Shown piece after piece: positions 23,180-33,409 of a stretch of 64,000 nucleotides of DNA (the stretch's first letter is position 1; every line of letters starts with the position of its first letter). The stretch is taken from positions 495,737,007-495,801,006 of the forward strand of contig CM054058.1 of NCBI GenBank assembly GCA_028641055.1, given 5' to 3'. The translations under genes and the position numbers were made by a program. Under the pieces are notes generated by a model. It was not told where the DNA came from and searched no databases. It saw only the letters and a program-made list of their open reading frames with translations. This stretch comes from Alopecurus myosuroides (lineage: Eukaryota > Streptophyta > Magnoliopsida > Poales > Poaceae).

Positions 23180-24660
23180 GCTTCTTTGTATATGCCCCAT
23201 GGATGTCTTAAAACTTTCGGCAATCCTTGAGGAGGTGAGTGACCTTGAGCTTTCTCGTTCGCTTATCTGTGAACATGTGTAGAGAGCAGTATCTATCAAG
23301 ATCTTCGTCGGGTGTTTTGTCATCTGGTTTTGCCTTCCATTCGCGATTTCCACGAAATCCGCTATCATGGTTTATTGTAAATTCAGCCGCTACCAGCTCC
23401 GACTAATCATCCTGGTCGTAGTGTCGTCTCTTCCTCCTCCGGCGGTTGCCGCTGCGATCGTCGTCATGTGCGGGTGAGGAAGATTTCTCGTTGCACTGGG
23501 ATTCTTCGTCGTTCGCCCATTTAACGGCTATTGCCATTAATTCTCCAATATTTTTGGGCGCGCATCGTCCTAGTTCTTCTCAGAAGGCTGCGCGCCGCGC
23601 GCCCTTGGTGAAATCTTCGACCGCTATCTCCTCTGATATATTACCCGCCGTGTTTTTTAGCGTAGTCCACCTCTGGATGTACTCGCTGGTTGATTCGCCG
23701 CTCTTCTGCTTGCAGGCTCGTAGTTCCTCGACAAATGTTGGTCGCCTGTATGTTGCCTGAAATTTTTTCTCGAAGTCGCGGGTGAGATCATCTCAGGATC
23801 TGTAACACGCGTGGTCTTCCTTCGAGCCAGCTTCGGGCCGCCCCGGCGAGGTGCAGGTTTAAATATTGCATGGCTGTTACTTTGTTTCCGCGCTGGCACT
23901 TTACTGCAGTCAGGTAGTCTGAGAGGCAGGTTTTTGGTTCTTGCAAGCCGGCGTATTTTGGGACTTCCGAGGTTAGCTTGAATATATTGGGCATTGGTGC
24001 CTCGCGGATGCTGCTACTGAAGCACATCGCGCCGCAAGCTTCCTCGTTGGAGGAGGTAGATAGTGAGCGGGCGTTGTTCCTGCGTGCATGAGCTCGGTCG
24101 ACCTTGTTTTGGGCGATGTCCCCCCACACGTCGTACTGGATTCAGTCGCGAATGTCTCCTCGCCGCGTTTCCTTGCTGCGATGTCGCGAGCGGCCTCCAT
24201 GGTGCCACGGGCTATCGTCGCGGCGTCGCGGACTATCGTCACTGCTGCGGGGGCTGTCGCCACGGTGTCTCGCCTCTTTGCCTCTGGGGCGGCGAGGTGA
24301 TTTCTTGTCTTCCCTTCTCGGTGACGTACTCTCGCGTCTGCGAGGCGTTATGTCCACTCGAGGTGTTTTATCAGCTTCGGGGGTCGTCGGCGATTGCCGC
24401 TCTGGCCATGCCTAATCCCCTCTGTACCTGGCAATGTAGTTCTGCGCGGGGGTCATTTTCTGCCGGCTGATTTGCCTGTAGGTAGGTAGAAGCAGCCAGG
24501 ACCGCGGCAGCAGAAGTTGTCGGGTGCACGTTACCCTCGTCGTCGACGTGCATGAGGGAGGTCTCGATGGATTTTCTGATCTCGCCGAGGGATCCTTGGT
24601 CCATGCAAGAGGTCCTCGAGACGTACTTTCTCTTTTTGATGGGTGGGTTCCCCGCCGATT
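23180..24660 (-). pseudogene. Gypsy copy 1 gag (broken)
   Basis: The best parts are 24604-24371 (start MDQGSLGEIRKSIETSLMHV), and 24129-23788 with the capsid-like block KLTSEVPKYAGLQEPKTC, AVKCQRGNKVTAMQYLNL and ARSWLEGRP, matching the Retrotrans_gag domain. The frame is lost near 23790 relative to copy 2 (47690). An SR/RE-rich basic linker lies between the two parts. No clean CCHC knuckle is seen. Confidence 0.8.
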
Positions 24661-25194
24661 GGGTTCTGGAGAGCTTGTTTGCGTATCTCGAGTTCCTTGC
24701 AGGTGTCCGCTAACTGACGGAAGAAGGGAGGCGGCGTCGGGTCACGGCCTGGCAAGAAGCCGTATGCCGGCGCGGGCGATCCCGTCGTCGGCCGCACGCT
24801 CTGGAGGGTGCTCCGCGGCCGGGCCGCCGAGGCATTCGAGCTGCAGGCTTGCACCGGAGTCGCGTTCATGGTGGGGGTCGGCTGCAGGCCCAGCATGATT
24901 ATGGCCGCCTGCGCCGCCATCTGGGCGAGCTTTTTCTGCTCGTCCTCCTTCGGGTGCGGCGGCGCCTCCTTCGCCCTCCTCCTCCGGTCCGCTCTCTTCG
25001 CCGATTGCTCCGCCGTCCGCGCCAGCTCGGCCGCGTCCTTCGTCTTCTTCACCTTCGGCTTCTGCGGCGGCAGTGCGGGCCTGGTTCGGGCCGGGACCAG
25101 CTGGTCCAGGGTCACGGAGGTGTAGATGGCGGTGGCGGTGGCGGTGGTGGCGGTGTCGGCGGCGGCTCCTTCTGCGTCGGCCATGGCTAGGGCA
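24661..25194 (-). CDS. Lysine/alanine-rich ORF fused in frame to the gag 5' side
   Basis: An ATG at about 25184-25186 (MADAEGAAADTATT) opens a frame with basic segments QKPKVKKTKDAAELART and AKRADRRRRAKE and an alanine-rich helix-like stretch. It runs to ELEIRKQALQNPIGG and then into gag sequence in the wrong frame, stopping at 24531. The N-terminal half resembles the basic ORF1 proteins of grass Harbinger elements, but a Gypsy gag N-terminus is the alternative. Copy 2 lacks this region. The product is uncertain. Confidence 0.4.
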
Positions 25195-25460
25195 GCGGAG
25201 TGGATGAGGGGTGGGAGAGGAAAGGGCAAATGTTCTCAGTTTTTGTGTGGGCCACGACGGGGGGTTCGGGACACAAATTGTTGTCCCAACGTGTCCGGAG
25301 GCTGCTCAAAACTGGACCAAATTTGGGTCAGATTTGAGCATCCGGGGACAAAAAAAGGACCGCAGTCCGTATGAGCAGCGCCGCTGGGGCCTGGTTTTGG
25401 CCCAGGCTGGTCAAATCAGGCCGGTCCGGGCCAAATGAGCAGCCCCGCTGGAGATGTCCT
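25195..25460 (-). promoter_or_regulatory. 5' flank of the fused ORF, ending in a DNA-transposon-like terminus
   Basis: On the minus strand this starts GGACATCTCCAGCGGGGCTG and is followed by TAA on the outer side (25460-25462). GC-rich ends beginning with CATCTCCA and a TAA/TTA target are common among grass Harbinger-like elements. It then reads as a leader into the ATG at about 25186. No LTR similarity is visible. Confidence 0.4.
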
Positions 25461-25483
25461 AAGACGAAAGCTGAATTACTATG

Positions 25484-26130
25484 TAACTTGTCCGTTCCGT
25501 ATCTTAGGTGGAGTGCTCGCTAACTCTTATTTCACGTGCACATGGCCTAATTAAGGCCCAACAAAGCACTACCTATCCGTATCCATATGAAACTCCAGCC
25601 GGAATTTTTTGAGGACTTCTGTATATGTTTCAGCTATGCTCTCAATAACCATGCTCATGAATTCAGTTGTCCAAAAAAATAACATGCTCACGGATCGACA
25701 GGAAAATGCCGTATGGGGAATTGATTCGTATAAGCGTGAAACATCGCTCAAAAAAAATTCTAGATGCGGATTATTTCGAACGGGTAAAAAAATCAATGCA
25801 AAATATTAACTTGTCCGTTCCGTATCTTAGGTGGACTGCTCGCTAACTCTTTCCTTGATCTCACGTGCACATGGCCTAATTAAGGCCCAACAAAGCGCTA
25901 CCTATCCGTATCCATATGAAATTCCAGCCGGGACTTTTGAGGACTTTTGTATATGTTTCAGCTATGCTCTCAATAACCATGCTCATGAATTCAGTTGTCC
26001 AAACAAAAAACATGCTCACGGATCGACACGAAAATGCTGTATGGGGAATTGATTCGTATAAGCGTGAAACATCGCTCAAAAAAAATTCTTGATGTGGATT
26101 ATTTCAAACGGGTAAAAAAATCAATGCAAA
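25484..26130. repeat. Tandem duplication of a 323-bp unit
   Basis: CTTGTCCGTTCCGTATCTTA starts at 25488 and again at 25811. The two units stay alignable to about 26130, including TGTATATGTTTCAGCTATGC and ATGGGGAATTGATTCGTATA. Few substitutions separate them. No coding function; the short minus-strand frames within each unit are by-products. Confidence 0.92.
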
Positions 26131-26456
26131 ATATTTCGTATATGGGCTGTTTAAAAATGATAAATTTCTAGATATGAGTTGGTGAACATTACAAAATTAA
26201 CAAGGTTTCATATTTGTTAGGATTTGTCAATTTTATGAAGGCCGGAATACAAAATATTCTCGGGTTCAAATTTTGAAGAACCGTAGAACAAATCATTGTC
26301 AACATCTAAGATTTTGTTTCGGAACTTTTTGAAACTTTAATATATCGATTTAGAAAATATCATAAAAACAACTCATGGAGGGCATGCTCCAAAGCGACTT
26401 TTCGAGCACTCCTCCCACTTGACATATGGACACCCCATCATTTGCACTGTATGTAC
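26131..26456. other. AT-rich spacer, no gene
   Basis: AT-rich sequence between the tandem duplication and the LINE. Nothing recognisable. Confidence 0.6.
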
Positions 26457-26470
26457 AATACTTTAAGTCC
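26457..26470. repeat. Left 14-bp target-site duplication of LINE 1
   Basis: AATACTTTAAGTCC, identical to 33341-33354. Confidence 0.95.
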
Positions 26471-26658
26471 GACTTAGAGAATTTCCAAGGGAGGCCACGA
26501 GAGCGAGTGAGAGAGAGCGCGTGAGAGAGAGCCTTCGCCGTCTGCCACTCCGGCGGCGGCGCCCACCCTCTCGCCGGAGGTCACCCGGCCCCGGCGACCA
26601 CCCAACCCTCCTCTCCTCCCTCCCCCCCGTTTCCCCTCTCCCTCCCGTTTCCCCGGCC

Positions 26659-29596
26659 ATGGGCACTCCGGCTGACTCGGGGCGGTGGTGCGACTTCTCC
26701 GACGAGGACGAGGTGAGCTCGACTCGATCGTATTGTGAGGTCCTGCGTAGTGGGTCGCCGGCGCCGCCGAGGTCTTCGCCGGTTCGCGCGCCCACCCCGC
26801 TGCAGATCCTCTCGAGGGGGGCTCTGCCCGGTTCGTCCTCGCCGATGCGTGCGCCCTCGCCGGTGCGTGCGGCCACTCCGATGCTGGCCCACTCGAGGGT
26901 GGCTCCGGTCGGTGCGGTGGGCGGTTCTGCGCGGGCGCAACTGTCGGCACCGCGACGGGCCCGCTCCCCGGGGCCGCGGCCTTGGCTGCACGGTGGAGGC
27001 GGTGGAGGTCACAAGAGGAGAAGGGAGCTCCCGGCGGTGCACATCCGTGCAGACCTCCCCAAGGACCTGGCCGGATGCTGCTTCAACTGCACCGAGCCGG
27101 GTCACATCTCTCGGGATTGCACGGAGAAGACGAAGTGCCTCAAGTGCAAAGAACGGGGTCATCACACCAAGGACTGCCCGCAAGGAAGGTTGCCGCCGCC
27201 GCCGCCGGTGGATCTCCGGGGAAGGATCGGGAACCGCGCCGCGGTGGTGCCACTTCCGCGTTCGACGCCAATGAGGGATCGGTTGGGCGAGAGGCTTCCC
27301 CCTGCGCCGCCACGGGTGGAGCCCGTCCCTTCCGCCTCTCGGGCGCCACCGGCACGCCGCGTCGTGGAGGCCGCGCAGGTGGAGGACGCTGGCGCTCTGC
27401 GTCGTGGAGCGGGCCAGGGGGACGCTGGGGGAGAGATGGGACGCTGGAGGCCGAACCCCGCCGAGTTCCCGCCGCTGCGGCCGCGAACCCCGCCGCGGTT
27501 GATCGAGGGAGATGATCTGACCTCGATGGAGTCAGGTGGGTGCGCACGCGTGTTCGTGCCCCGGTCCGCCGAGATCACGAGGGCGGAGCACGTCCTTCGC
27601 TGGGGGCTCGTGGCGGTTCTCTCGGGCAAGGTGCGGGCCTCGCCGGACGAGGTGGCGGCGGCGGTCATCGACAAGGTGCCTAGGGCGGAGGATAATTTCT
27701 CTGTGCACAAGTACTGGCCGGCGGACTACTTGCTCGTCTGTTCGAGCCGCCGGGTGCGCGACGAGGTGATGAACGCCGACGGCGTGGAGGGGGCGGGGTT
27801 CTCGTTGAGGTTCGCGCCGTGGAACAGACAGCTGCAGGCGGAGTTGCGCCCCCTGCGTTACCGAGTCGCGGCGGAGATAACCGGAGTGCCTGCGCACGCC
27901 TGGTACAGCTCGATGGCGCGGCTGATCCTCGGATCGTCGGCATGGGTTGAGCGTCTAGGCGCGGCGTCGGCAAGCAGGGAGGACATGCGCCGCATGCTTG
28001 TCTACGCCTGGACCGACGAGCTGGAGAAGGTGCCGGGGAGGCGTGAACTGTGGATCGAGGAACCCAGGGAGGACTTGGAGGAAGGAGAAGGGCTCGTGCT
28101 TCCGGCGGACGCGGTTATCCCAGAGGAGAAATCCATGTTGAGGTACGAGGTGATGGTTTCGATGGTTGGTTCCGAAGACATAGCGGGGCCGCCGGCGGAG
28201 CGGGCTGTGGCTCGAGCGGACGGCCGAGGAGACGATGGGACAAGTGGCGGGCGGCCGGACGGTGGCCATGCCGTGGACAGGCTGCCGCCAAGGCACTTCC
28301 GGCCGCAGGACTCGAGGGGCGCTGGGCCGAACAAGGACGGACGGGGCGCCGGCGGCGAAGGAAGGCGCCATCGACGGGTTGCTCTCGGGTGCCCGACAGA
28401 GGTGGTACCATGGCGCTGTCCGGAGGAGGAAGAAGGGACCGCAGCAGGGGACGTGGGGCCACGGTTGGCCTGGACTCGGTCAAGCGGCGAGCGGGCGTTC
28501 ACCACGTGGAAAAGCGGAAAGGAAAAAGTGGGGCCGATGCAGGTTTCGTCTGAGGATGCTGCAGCTGTGGGGCCGGGTGTGGACTGCTTTCCGCCTGGCT
28601 CGCAGCGGACTAGCGAGCAACGTGCGCCCGCGTGGAACGTTGGGCTCCTGAGCAGCGGTGGGACCCCATGCTTTTGGAGGTTTCTATCCACTTTCCAGAG
28701 CCAGCGATTGGTGGTGGGAGACGTGCCAATCCAACTGAAAAAGCTGTGGTGGGGATTGGTGCGGTCTGTGGCGAGCGGTTGGCTGCAACAGAAAAAGGAG
28801 AGGATCACCTGTCCCCGTCTGCAGCATCTGCAGCTGTGCTGCCAGGCCTGCAAAAAACTGCGGGAACCCTCACAGTCGTGGCAGCAGAGGAACGTTCGGG
28901 CGGGCGTTTTGAAATTTCGATCCAACGGCCAAAGGCGGTGGACTGGTCCCCTGTTCAGAAGTGGTTGGTGCGTGGCAGTGATGGCGCGATACTGGACTCC
29001 CCAGGCTTACTCTCTCCTGTCAACAGCAAGGCCACGTTTTCTGCTGTTGAGCTTCAGCAGGGTACGGAGGGGTCGCAGCAGCAGCCGACTCACCCACATC
29101 GGTGCTAGACTGTTTTCAGGTTACTCTCTCCTCAGCAGGCTCGGTAGGTGATAACGAGTTGGTTGGCGGGGAACATGGCGCGGCAGAGGACCTGGGGGTC
29201 GTGGAACCCCGTGGAAGGGATGTACTGGCCCTGCAAGGTGGGGATGAGGGGGCCTTTGATGCGGCCTGTCTGAAGCCCATCTCCCCTATCCTCCACAGGC
29301 CTTTCAAGAGGTGCCGCTCGAAGAGGATCCACACAGGCCCGGTGCGGCGTAGCAACAGACACAAGGGAAAGTTTGCGGCAGGATCTCCGATTAGTCGGCA
29401 ACAAAAGGAGTTGATCCGCCGCTTGGGGATTGCCAGAGAAGCAGAAGTGATTGGGGATGAGGCGCTCAATTCATATCTTGATCTTTTTGCGCAGCCGATG
29501 TCGCAGGAGCATATCAATGTGGTGCTAGGGTTGTTTGGGTGGCAGCCGGAGGCTTTGCCGTTGACCGAGGACTTACCGGTGGAGTGCCTGGGTTAG
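26659..29596 (+). pseudogene. LINE 1 ORF1 (RNA-binding gag-like protein), frameshifted
   Basis: The first ATG in frame at 26659 gives an arginine/proline-rich N-terminus. Two CCHC knuckles follow, CFNCTEPGHISRDC and CLKCKERGHHTKDC (27079-27180), then an RRM/DUF4283-like region (about 27540-28060; GCARVFVPRSAE, RFAPWNRQLQ). From about 28300 the natural frame seems to wander: conserved-looking C-terminal parts lie in other frames (28632-29108; 29102-29596, ending with QQKELIRRLGIA and MSQEHINVVLGLFGW). ORF1 is therefore probably disabled by small indels, though the first frame stays open to 29151. Confidence 0.75.
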
Positions 29597-29659
29597 AGTG
29601 TGGGTCTTCTTTCCCGTTCTTCCAGTATCTCGAGAGTGTTTGTAATCAACTTTGTTGCC

Positions 29660-32600
29660 ATGTTAAGCTACGATGTGATTCTGGCCATTTGGAATGCGCG
29701 TGGACTAAACTCTCCTGCTCGTAGAGCTGGAGTGTTTCAGACCTTGAGGTCCTTAAACGCGAAGGTAGTTTGCCTGCAGGAGACAAAGATGGAAGTAATT
29801 TCAGCACAAGTAGTGAGAGAAAGCGTGGGGCCGGCTTTCGATGGTTTCTACTTTCTGCCTGCCAGTGGGACTCGGGGCGGCATTTTGCTCGCGTGGCAGT
29901 CTACACATGTAACAGTCTCAAACCCTCACCTCTCCAAAAACGCTTTGACCGCGAGTATTTCAGTGGGAGGAGAGCCTGATTGGTGGTTCACCGGGGTCTA
30001 CGGCCCTCAGGGTGTGGAGGAAAAGAGGGAATTTTTACAGGAACTGCGTGACATCAGAGATCTGCACGCTGGGCCGTGGTTGGTAGCAGGTGACTTTAAC
30101 CTCATCACGGATCCGGAAGATAAGAATAAAGGAGTGGTAAACAGACCGTTGATGGGTAGATTCCGTCGCACCTTGTCAGCCTTGGAGCTAAAGGAAATGT
30201 ATCTGAATGGGAGAAGATTTACGTGGTCAAATGAGAGGCAGGAGGCTACTCTCGAACGGTTAGACAGAGTCTACTCGACGGTGGACTGGGAGGAGGAGTT
30301 CCCGGATGCGTTCCTCTCGGCTGGGTCCTCGGGTCCTTCGGACCATTGTCCCTTGGTCTTAAATTTAGCCCCTAATCTGCAGTCCGGGCGTAGGTTTCAC
30401 TTCCAGGCCTTTTGGACAAAAGTGGAGGGCTTCCTGGACGTTGTCCAGGACGCGTGGAATTCCGTGCCGCAGGAGACCAATCCTTTCAAATTGCTTGACA
30501 AAAAGTTCAGGGAAACAGCAAGGCGCCTCGCCAGTTGGAACAGCAAATTTGTCGGCAACATCAAGATGCAGATCTTAGTAGCTAACGAGGTGATCTTGAG
30601 GCTGGATGTGGCTATGGAATCCAGGGTGCTTTCCGCGGAAGAACGAGCTCTAAGGCGGCTGTTAAAAGGGAAGCTTCTGGGGCTTGCATCATTAGAGAGA
30701 TCTCTGGCCCGGCAGAGGGCGCGGATTCTGTGGCTTCGCGAGGGGGACGCGTGTACCAAATTCTTCCACTTGCAGGCTAGTCACCGAAGAAGGAAGAATT
30801 TTATCGGTCATCTCCTAGTGGACGGGGTGAGACGGACAGAGCACGAGGCTAAGGCTGAAGCCGTGGATGAGTTTTTTGTTGGTATCCTAGGCACGGACAG
30901 AGAAAGGAGCTTCTCGGTGGATCTAGATTTTCTGGAGCTCCCTACGATGGATTTAAACCACTTAGACGAGGCCTTTACCGAAGAGGAGGTGTGGATGGCT
31001 ATAAAGGGGATGCCTTTGGATAAATGCCCCGGTCCGGACGGTTTCACCAACAGGTTCTTTGTTGCGTGTTGGGGTATTATCAAAGGTGATATTTTGGCTG
31101 CCTTCAGGTCTCTGGCAAGACGGGACGTTCGAGGACTTGGATTGCTTAACCAGGCGTTCATCACGTTGTTGCCCAAGCTGCCTGGGGCTGAGGAGCTGAA
31201 GGACTTCAGGCCCATCAGTCTCATTCACTGTTTTGCGAAGTTGGTGGCTAAGGTGCTTGCTTGCCGGATTGCACCAGTGCTGCCACAAATCGTGGGTGTG
31301 CACCAGAGTGCATTCGTGCGTGGACGCTGCATTCATGATAATTTCATGACAGTAAGGGAGACGGCGAGGAAGCTGCACAGCTTAGCCACGCCGGCAGTGT
31401 TGCTAAAGCTGGATATCACAAAAGCCTTCGACACGGTCAGTTGGCCGTTCCTCATGGAGGTCCTAAGGAAGTTGGGTTTTGGGGATGTTCTCATTGCCAT
31501 CATATGTGGACTTTTGTCCTCAGCCTCAACCAAGGTACTGCTCAATGGATGGCCGGGAGAAAAGATCTTCAACAAAAGGGGACTAAGACAAGGTGATCCG
31601 CTTTCACCGCAGCTTTTCATCATGGTCATGGAGGTTCTTCACCATATGATTGAGAGGGCCACAGCCTGTGGACTGCTCATGCGCCTGGCACAGACGGGCT
31701 TGCGTCACCGGACGTCGATCTATGCAGATGATGTGGTTACCTTCCTGAGGCCATCTGTGCGGGACTTCAGGGTGTTCTCTAGGATACTGGAAGTTTTCGG
31801 TGAGGCGTCTGGGCTACGCGTCAACTTGGACAAGTGCTCCGCGCATTTAATCAGATGTGGAGATGAGGAAACTGAGTTGGTGGCTCAGGAGTTGCAGTGC
31901 CCGATCCTGCCATTTCCTCTGCGATATTTGGGACTTCCGTTATCCCTCAGAAAGCTCTCCGCGGCCCAACTGCAGTATATTGTGGATAGTGTGGCCGGTC
32001 ATTTGCCAAGTTGGAGGGCAAATCTTCTAAATAGAGGAGGCAGATTGGAGCTTGTCAAAACCACGCTTTCTGCAGTCTCGGTCTTCTCGATGATGTCGTT
32101 GGATCTGCCATCCAAGACGGTGGTAGACATTGAGAAAATCCTTCGGGGTTTCTTGTGGAAAGGACGGAAGGATGTGCACGGGGGACACTGTCTCGTGGCT
32201 TGGGACAGGGTTTGCATGCCCAAACACCTCGGGGGTCTAGGCATCCCGAACCTCCGGCTTTTGAATCAAGCTTTGAGGGCTAGATGGCTCTGGCTTAGAA
32301 GGACGGATACTTCGAAGCCGTGGACTGAATTTAACATCCAAGTTCCGAGGTCGGTGACACACTTGTTTGAGGCAGCAACGACGTCTGTGCTTGGCAACGG
32401 GGCCAGCACTCTCTTTTGGGTCGACAGGTGGCTGGCCCGAGGGAGGATTAAGGACATTGCCCCCGCATTGCTAAAGAAAATACCCAACAGGGCCCGTGGT
32501 AGCCGTAGGGTAAGAGAAGGCCTAGGGGGGGCCTGGCTGGAGGATGTACCTCCAGACTTGAACGAGGTTGAGCTACGAGAGCTTTTTGCCTTGGCAGGTC

Positions 32601-33247
32601 TTGTGGCAGAGAGTGCCCCCAGGGAGGGCGTGGAGGACGAGTTCCGCTGGAACTGGGAGGCTGGCTTCACGTACTCAGCTAGGTCGGCTTACAGAGCTTT
32701 GTTTGCGGGAAAGGTGGGCCTCGCTGGCGCAGAGCAAATCTGGAGGTCCCGGGCTCCAAACAAATGCAAATTCTTCATGTGGCTAGTTTTGAAGAACAGG
32801 TGCTGGACATCGGATAGGCTTGGCCGTCGTGGACTGCCGCACCCTGCGGCCTGCCCTTTTTGTGATCAGCACGAAGAGAGCATCGACCACCTTTTGCTAG
32901 GATGCGTGCTATCCAGGCAGGTGTGGACGGAGCTGCTGGGCGGTTGGGGGTTTGCTGGGTGGATCCCGAATCCTCCGGATAGGGTTGCGAGCTGGCTCCC
33001 AGGACGCACGACGGTTGTCAGGGACAGAAAGGATCTTTGGACAGCAATTACCCTCATTTGCTGGTGCCTGTGGAGACACCGAAACAGCGTGGTGTTCGAG
33101 GGACGACAACCATCAGTGGAGAGAGTGCTCAGTATGGTGGCGGCTGAGGCGGCCCTTGCGCCGCGGGGTTATTCCAGAGTAGTCTTCGTCAGGTGGACCG
33201 GTGGAGGTTTGGCGAGTAATCCCGTTTGTAAGATGTTGTGTGTGTGA
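29660..33247 (+). CDS. LINE 1 ORF2: endonuclease-reverse transcriptase, intact
   Basis: From the ATG at 29660 (an upstream in-frame GTG at 29600 is less likely) the frame is open for 1195 residues. Residues 1 to about 220 form an APE-type endonuclease with IWNARGLN, CLQETKM, GVYGP, GDFNLI and SDHCPL. The RT domain has FRPISLIHCFAKLVAKVLA, KLDITKAFDTV, GLRQGDPLSP and the catalytic YADD at about residue 688. The C-terminus carries a zf-RVT type region (CKFFMWLVLKNRCWTSDRL, CPFCDQHEESIDHLLLGC). All catalytic motifs are present with no stop or frameshift, so the protein could be functional and might mobilise other RNAs. Confidence 0.96.
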   Translation: MLSYDVILAIWNARGLNSPARRAGVFQTLRSLNAKVVCLQETKMEVISAQVVRESVGPAFDGFYFLPASGTRGGILLAWQSTHVTVSNPHLSKNALTASISVGGEPDWWFTGVYGPQGVEEKREFLQELRDIRDLHAGPWLVAGDFNLITDPEDKNKGVVNRPLMGRFRRTLSALELKEMYLNGRRFTWSNERQEATLERLDRVYSTVDWEEEFPDAFLSAGSSGPSDHCPLVLNLAPNLQSGRRFHFQAFWTKVEGFLDVVQDAWNSVPQETNPFKLLDKKFRETARRLASWNSKFVGNIKMQILVANEVILRLDVAMESRVLSAEERALRRLLKGKLLGLASLERSLARQRARILWLREGDACTKFFHLQASHRRRKNFIGHLLVDGVRRTEHEAKAEAVDEFFVGILGTDRERSFSVDLDFLELPTMDLNHLDEAFTEEEVWMAIKGMPLDKCPGPDGFTNRFFVACWGIIKGDILAAFRSLARRDVRGLGLLNQAFITLLPKLPGAEELKDFRPISLIHCFAKLVAKVLACRIAPVLPQIVGVHQSAFVRGRCIHDNFMTVRETARKLHSLATPAVLLKLDITKAFDTVSWPFLMEVLRKLGFGDVLIAIICGLLSSASTKVLLNGWPGEKIFNKRGLRQGDPLSPQLFIMVMEVLHHMIERATACGLLMRLAQTGLRHRTSIYADDVVTFLRPSVRDFRVFSRILEVFGEASGLRVNLDKCSAHLIRCGDEETELVAQELQCPILPFPLRYLGLPLSLRKLSAAQLQYIVDSVAGHLPSWRANLLNRGGRLELVKTTLSAVSVFSMMSLDLPSKTVVDIEKILRGFLWKGRKDVHGGHCLVAWDRVCMPKHLGGLGIPNLRLLNQALRARWLWLRRTDTSKPWTEFNIQVPRSVTHLFEAATTSVLGNGASTLFWVDRWLARGRIKDIAPALLKKIPNRARGSRRVREGLGGAWLEDVPPDLNEVELRELFALAGLVAESAPREGVEDEFRWNWEAGFTYSARSAYRALFAGKVGLAGAEQIWRSRAPNKCKFFMWLVLKNRCWTSDRLGRRGLPHPAACPFCDQHEESIDHLLLGCVLSRQVWTELLGGWGFAGWIPNPPDRVASWLPGRTTVVRDRKDLWTAITLICWCLWRHRNSVVFEGRQPSVERVLSMVAAEAALAPRGYSRVVFVRWTGGGLASNPVCKMLCV

Positions 33248-33340
33248 GTGGGTTGCGTCCTGGGTGTCTGTGCCAGACGCGTTGTACTTGGCCTCGGCCT
33301 TTCTTCTATGAAACCGATACGTCTTCTAGATGTATCCTTA

Positions 33341-33354
33341 AATACTTTAAGTCC
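33341..33354. repeat. Right 14-bp target-site duplication of LINE 1
   Basis: AATACTTTAAGTCC, identical to 26457-26470. Confidence 0.95.
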
Positions 33355-33360
33355 ATGATG

Positions 33361-33409
33361 AAAAAAAATTGTGTATTTTTACCGTTGCAACGCACGGGCA
33401 TTTTTCTAG
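33361..33409 (+). mobile_element. Helitron-like 3' terminus
   Basis: ACCGTTGCAACGCACGGGCA contains a short palindrome (CGTTGCAACG) and is followed after a T run by CTAG and a T (33406-33410), matching the hairpin-plus-CTRR/T rule of Helitron 3' ends. The sequence after it (TATTCAGTAAATACC) is also found at 36362 without the Helitron-like end. The 5' terminus was not located; LINE 1 would lie inside it. Confidence 0.45.

Larger units (their letters stand above)
13350..25194 (-). mobile_element. Gypsy LTR retrotransposon, Tat-like, with antisense gene (copy 1, degenerate)
   Basis: Read on the minus strand: gag (about 24660-23180), protease, reverse transcriptase, RNase H plus a second RNase H-like domain, integrase (to about 19074), then a gene on the opposite strand (14976-18870), and the 3' LTR at 13350-13840. 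The order and the extra RNase H fit the Tat group of plant Gypsy elements; the family name is not assigned. No 5' LTR is found, and the 5' boundary near 25194 is uncertain because the gag frame joins sequence that may belong to another element. Several frameshifts and stops make it non-autonomous. Confidence 0.85.
26471..33340 (+). mobile_element. L1-type LINE, near full length (LINE 1)
   Basis: A 6.87-kb element flanked by a perfect 14-bp direct repeat AATACTTTAAGTCC at 26457-26470 and 33341-33354, the target duplication expected from target-primed reverse transcription. It carries a GC-rich 5' UTR of about 188 bp, ORF1 with two CCHC knuckles, ORF2 with endonuclease and RT, and a short 3' UTR without a long A tail. 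The perfect duplication and intact ORF2 indicate a recent insertion. Confidence 0.95.

Noticed and set aside
24063..24470. Plus-strand frames over the Gypsy gag
   Set aside because: Antisense of gag; the minus strand matches gag of copy 2, the plus strand matches nothing.
13345..25464. A CCTAC target-site duplication pair for Gypsy copy 1
   Set aside because: CCTAC is present left of the 3' LTR, but no LTR end with a partner CCTAC is found at the other side.
26463..28925. Minus-strand open frames across LINE 1 ORF1
   Set aside because: Shadows of a GC-rich ORF1 with zinc knuckles on the plus strand.
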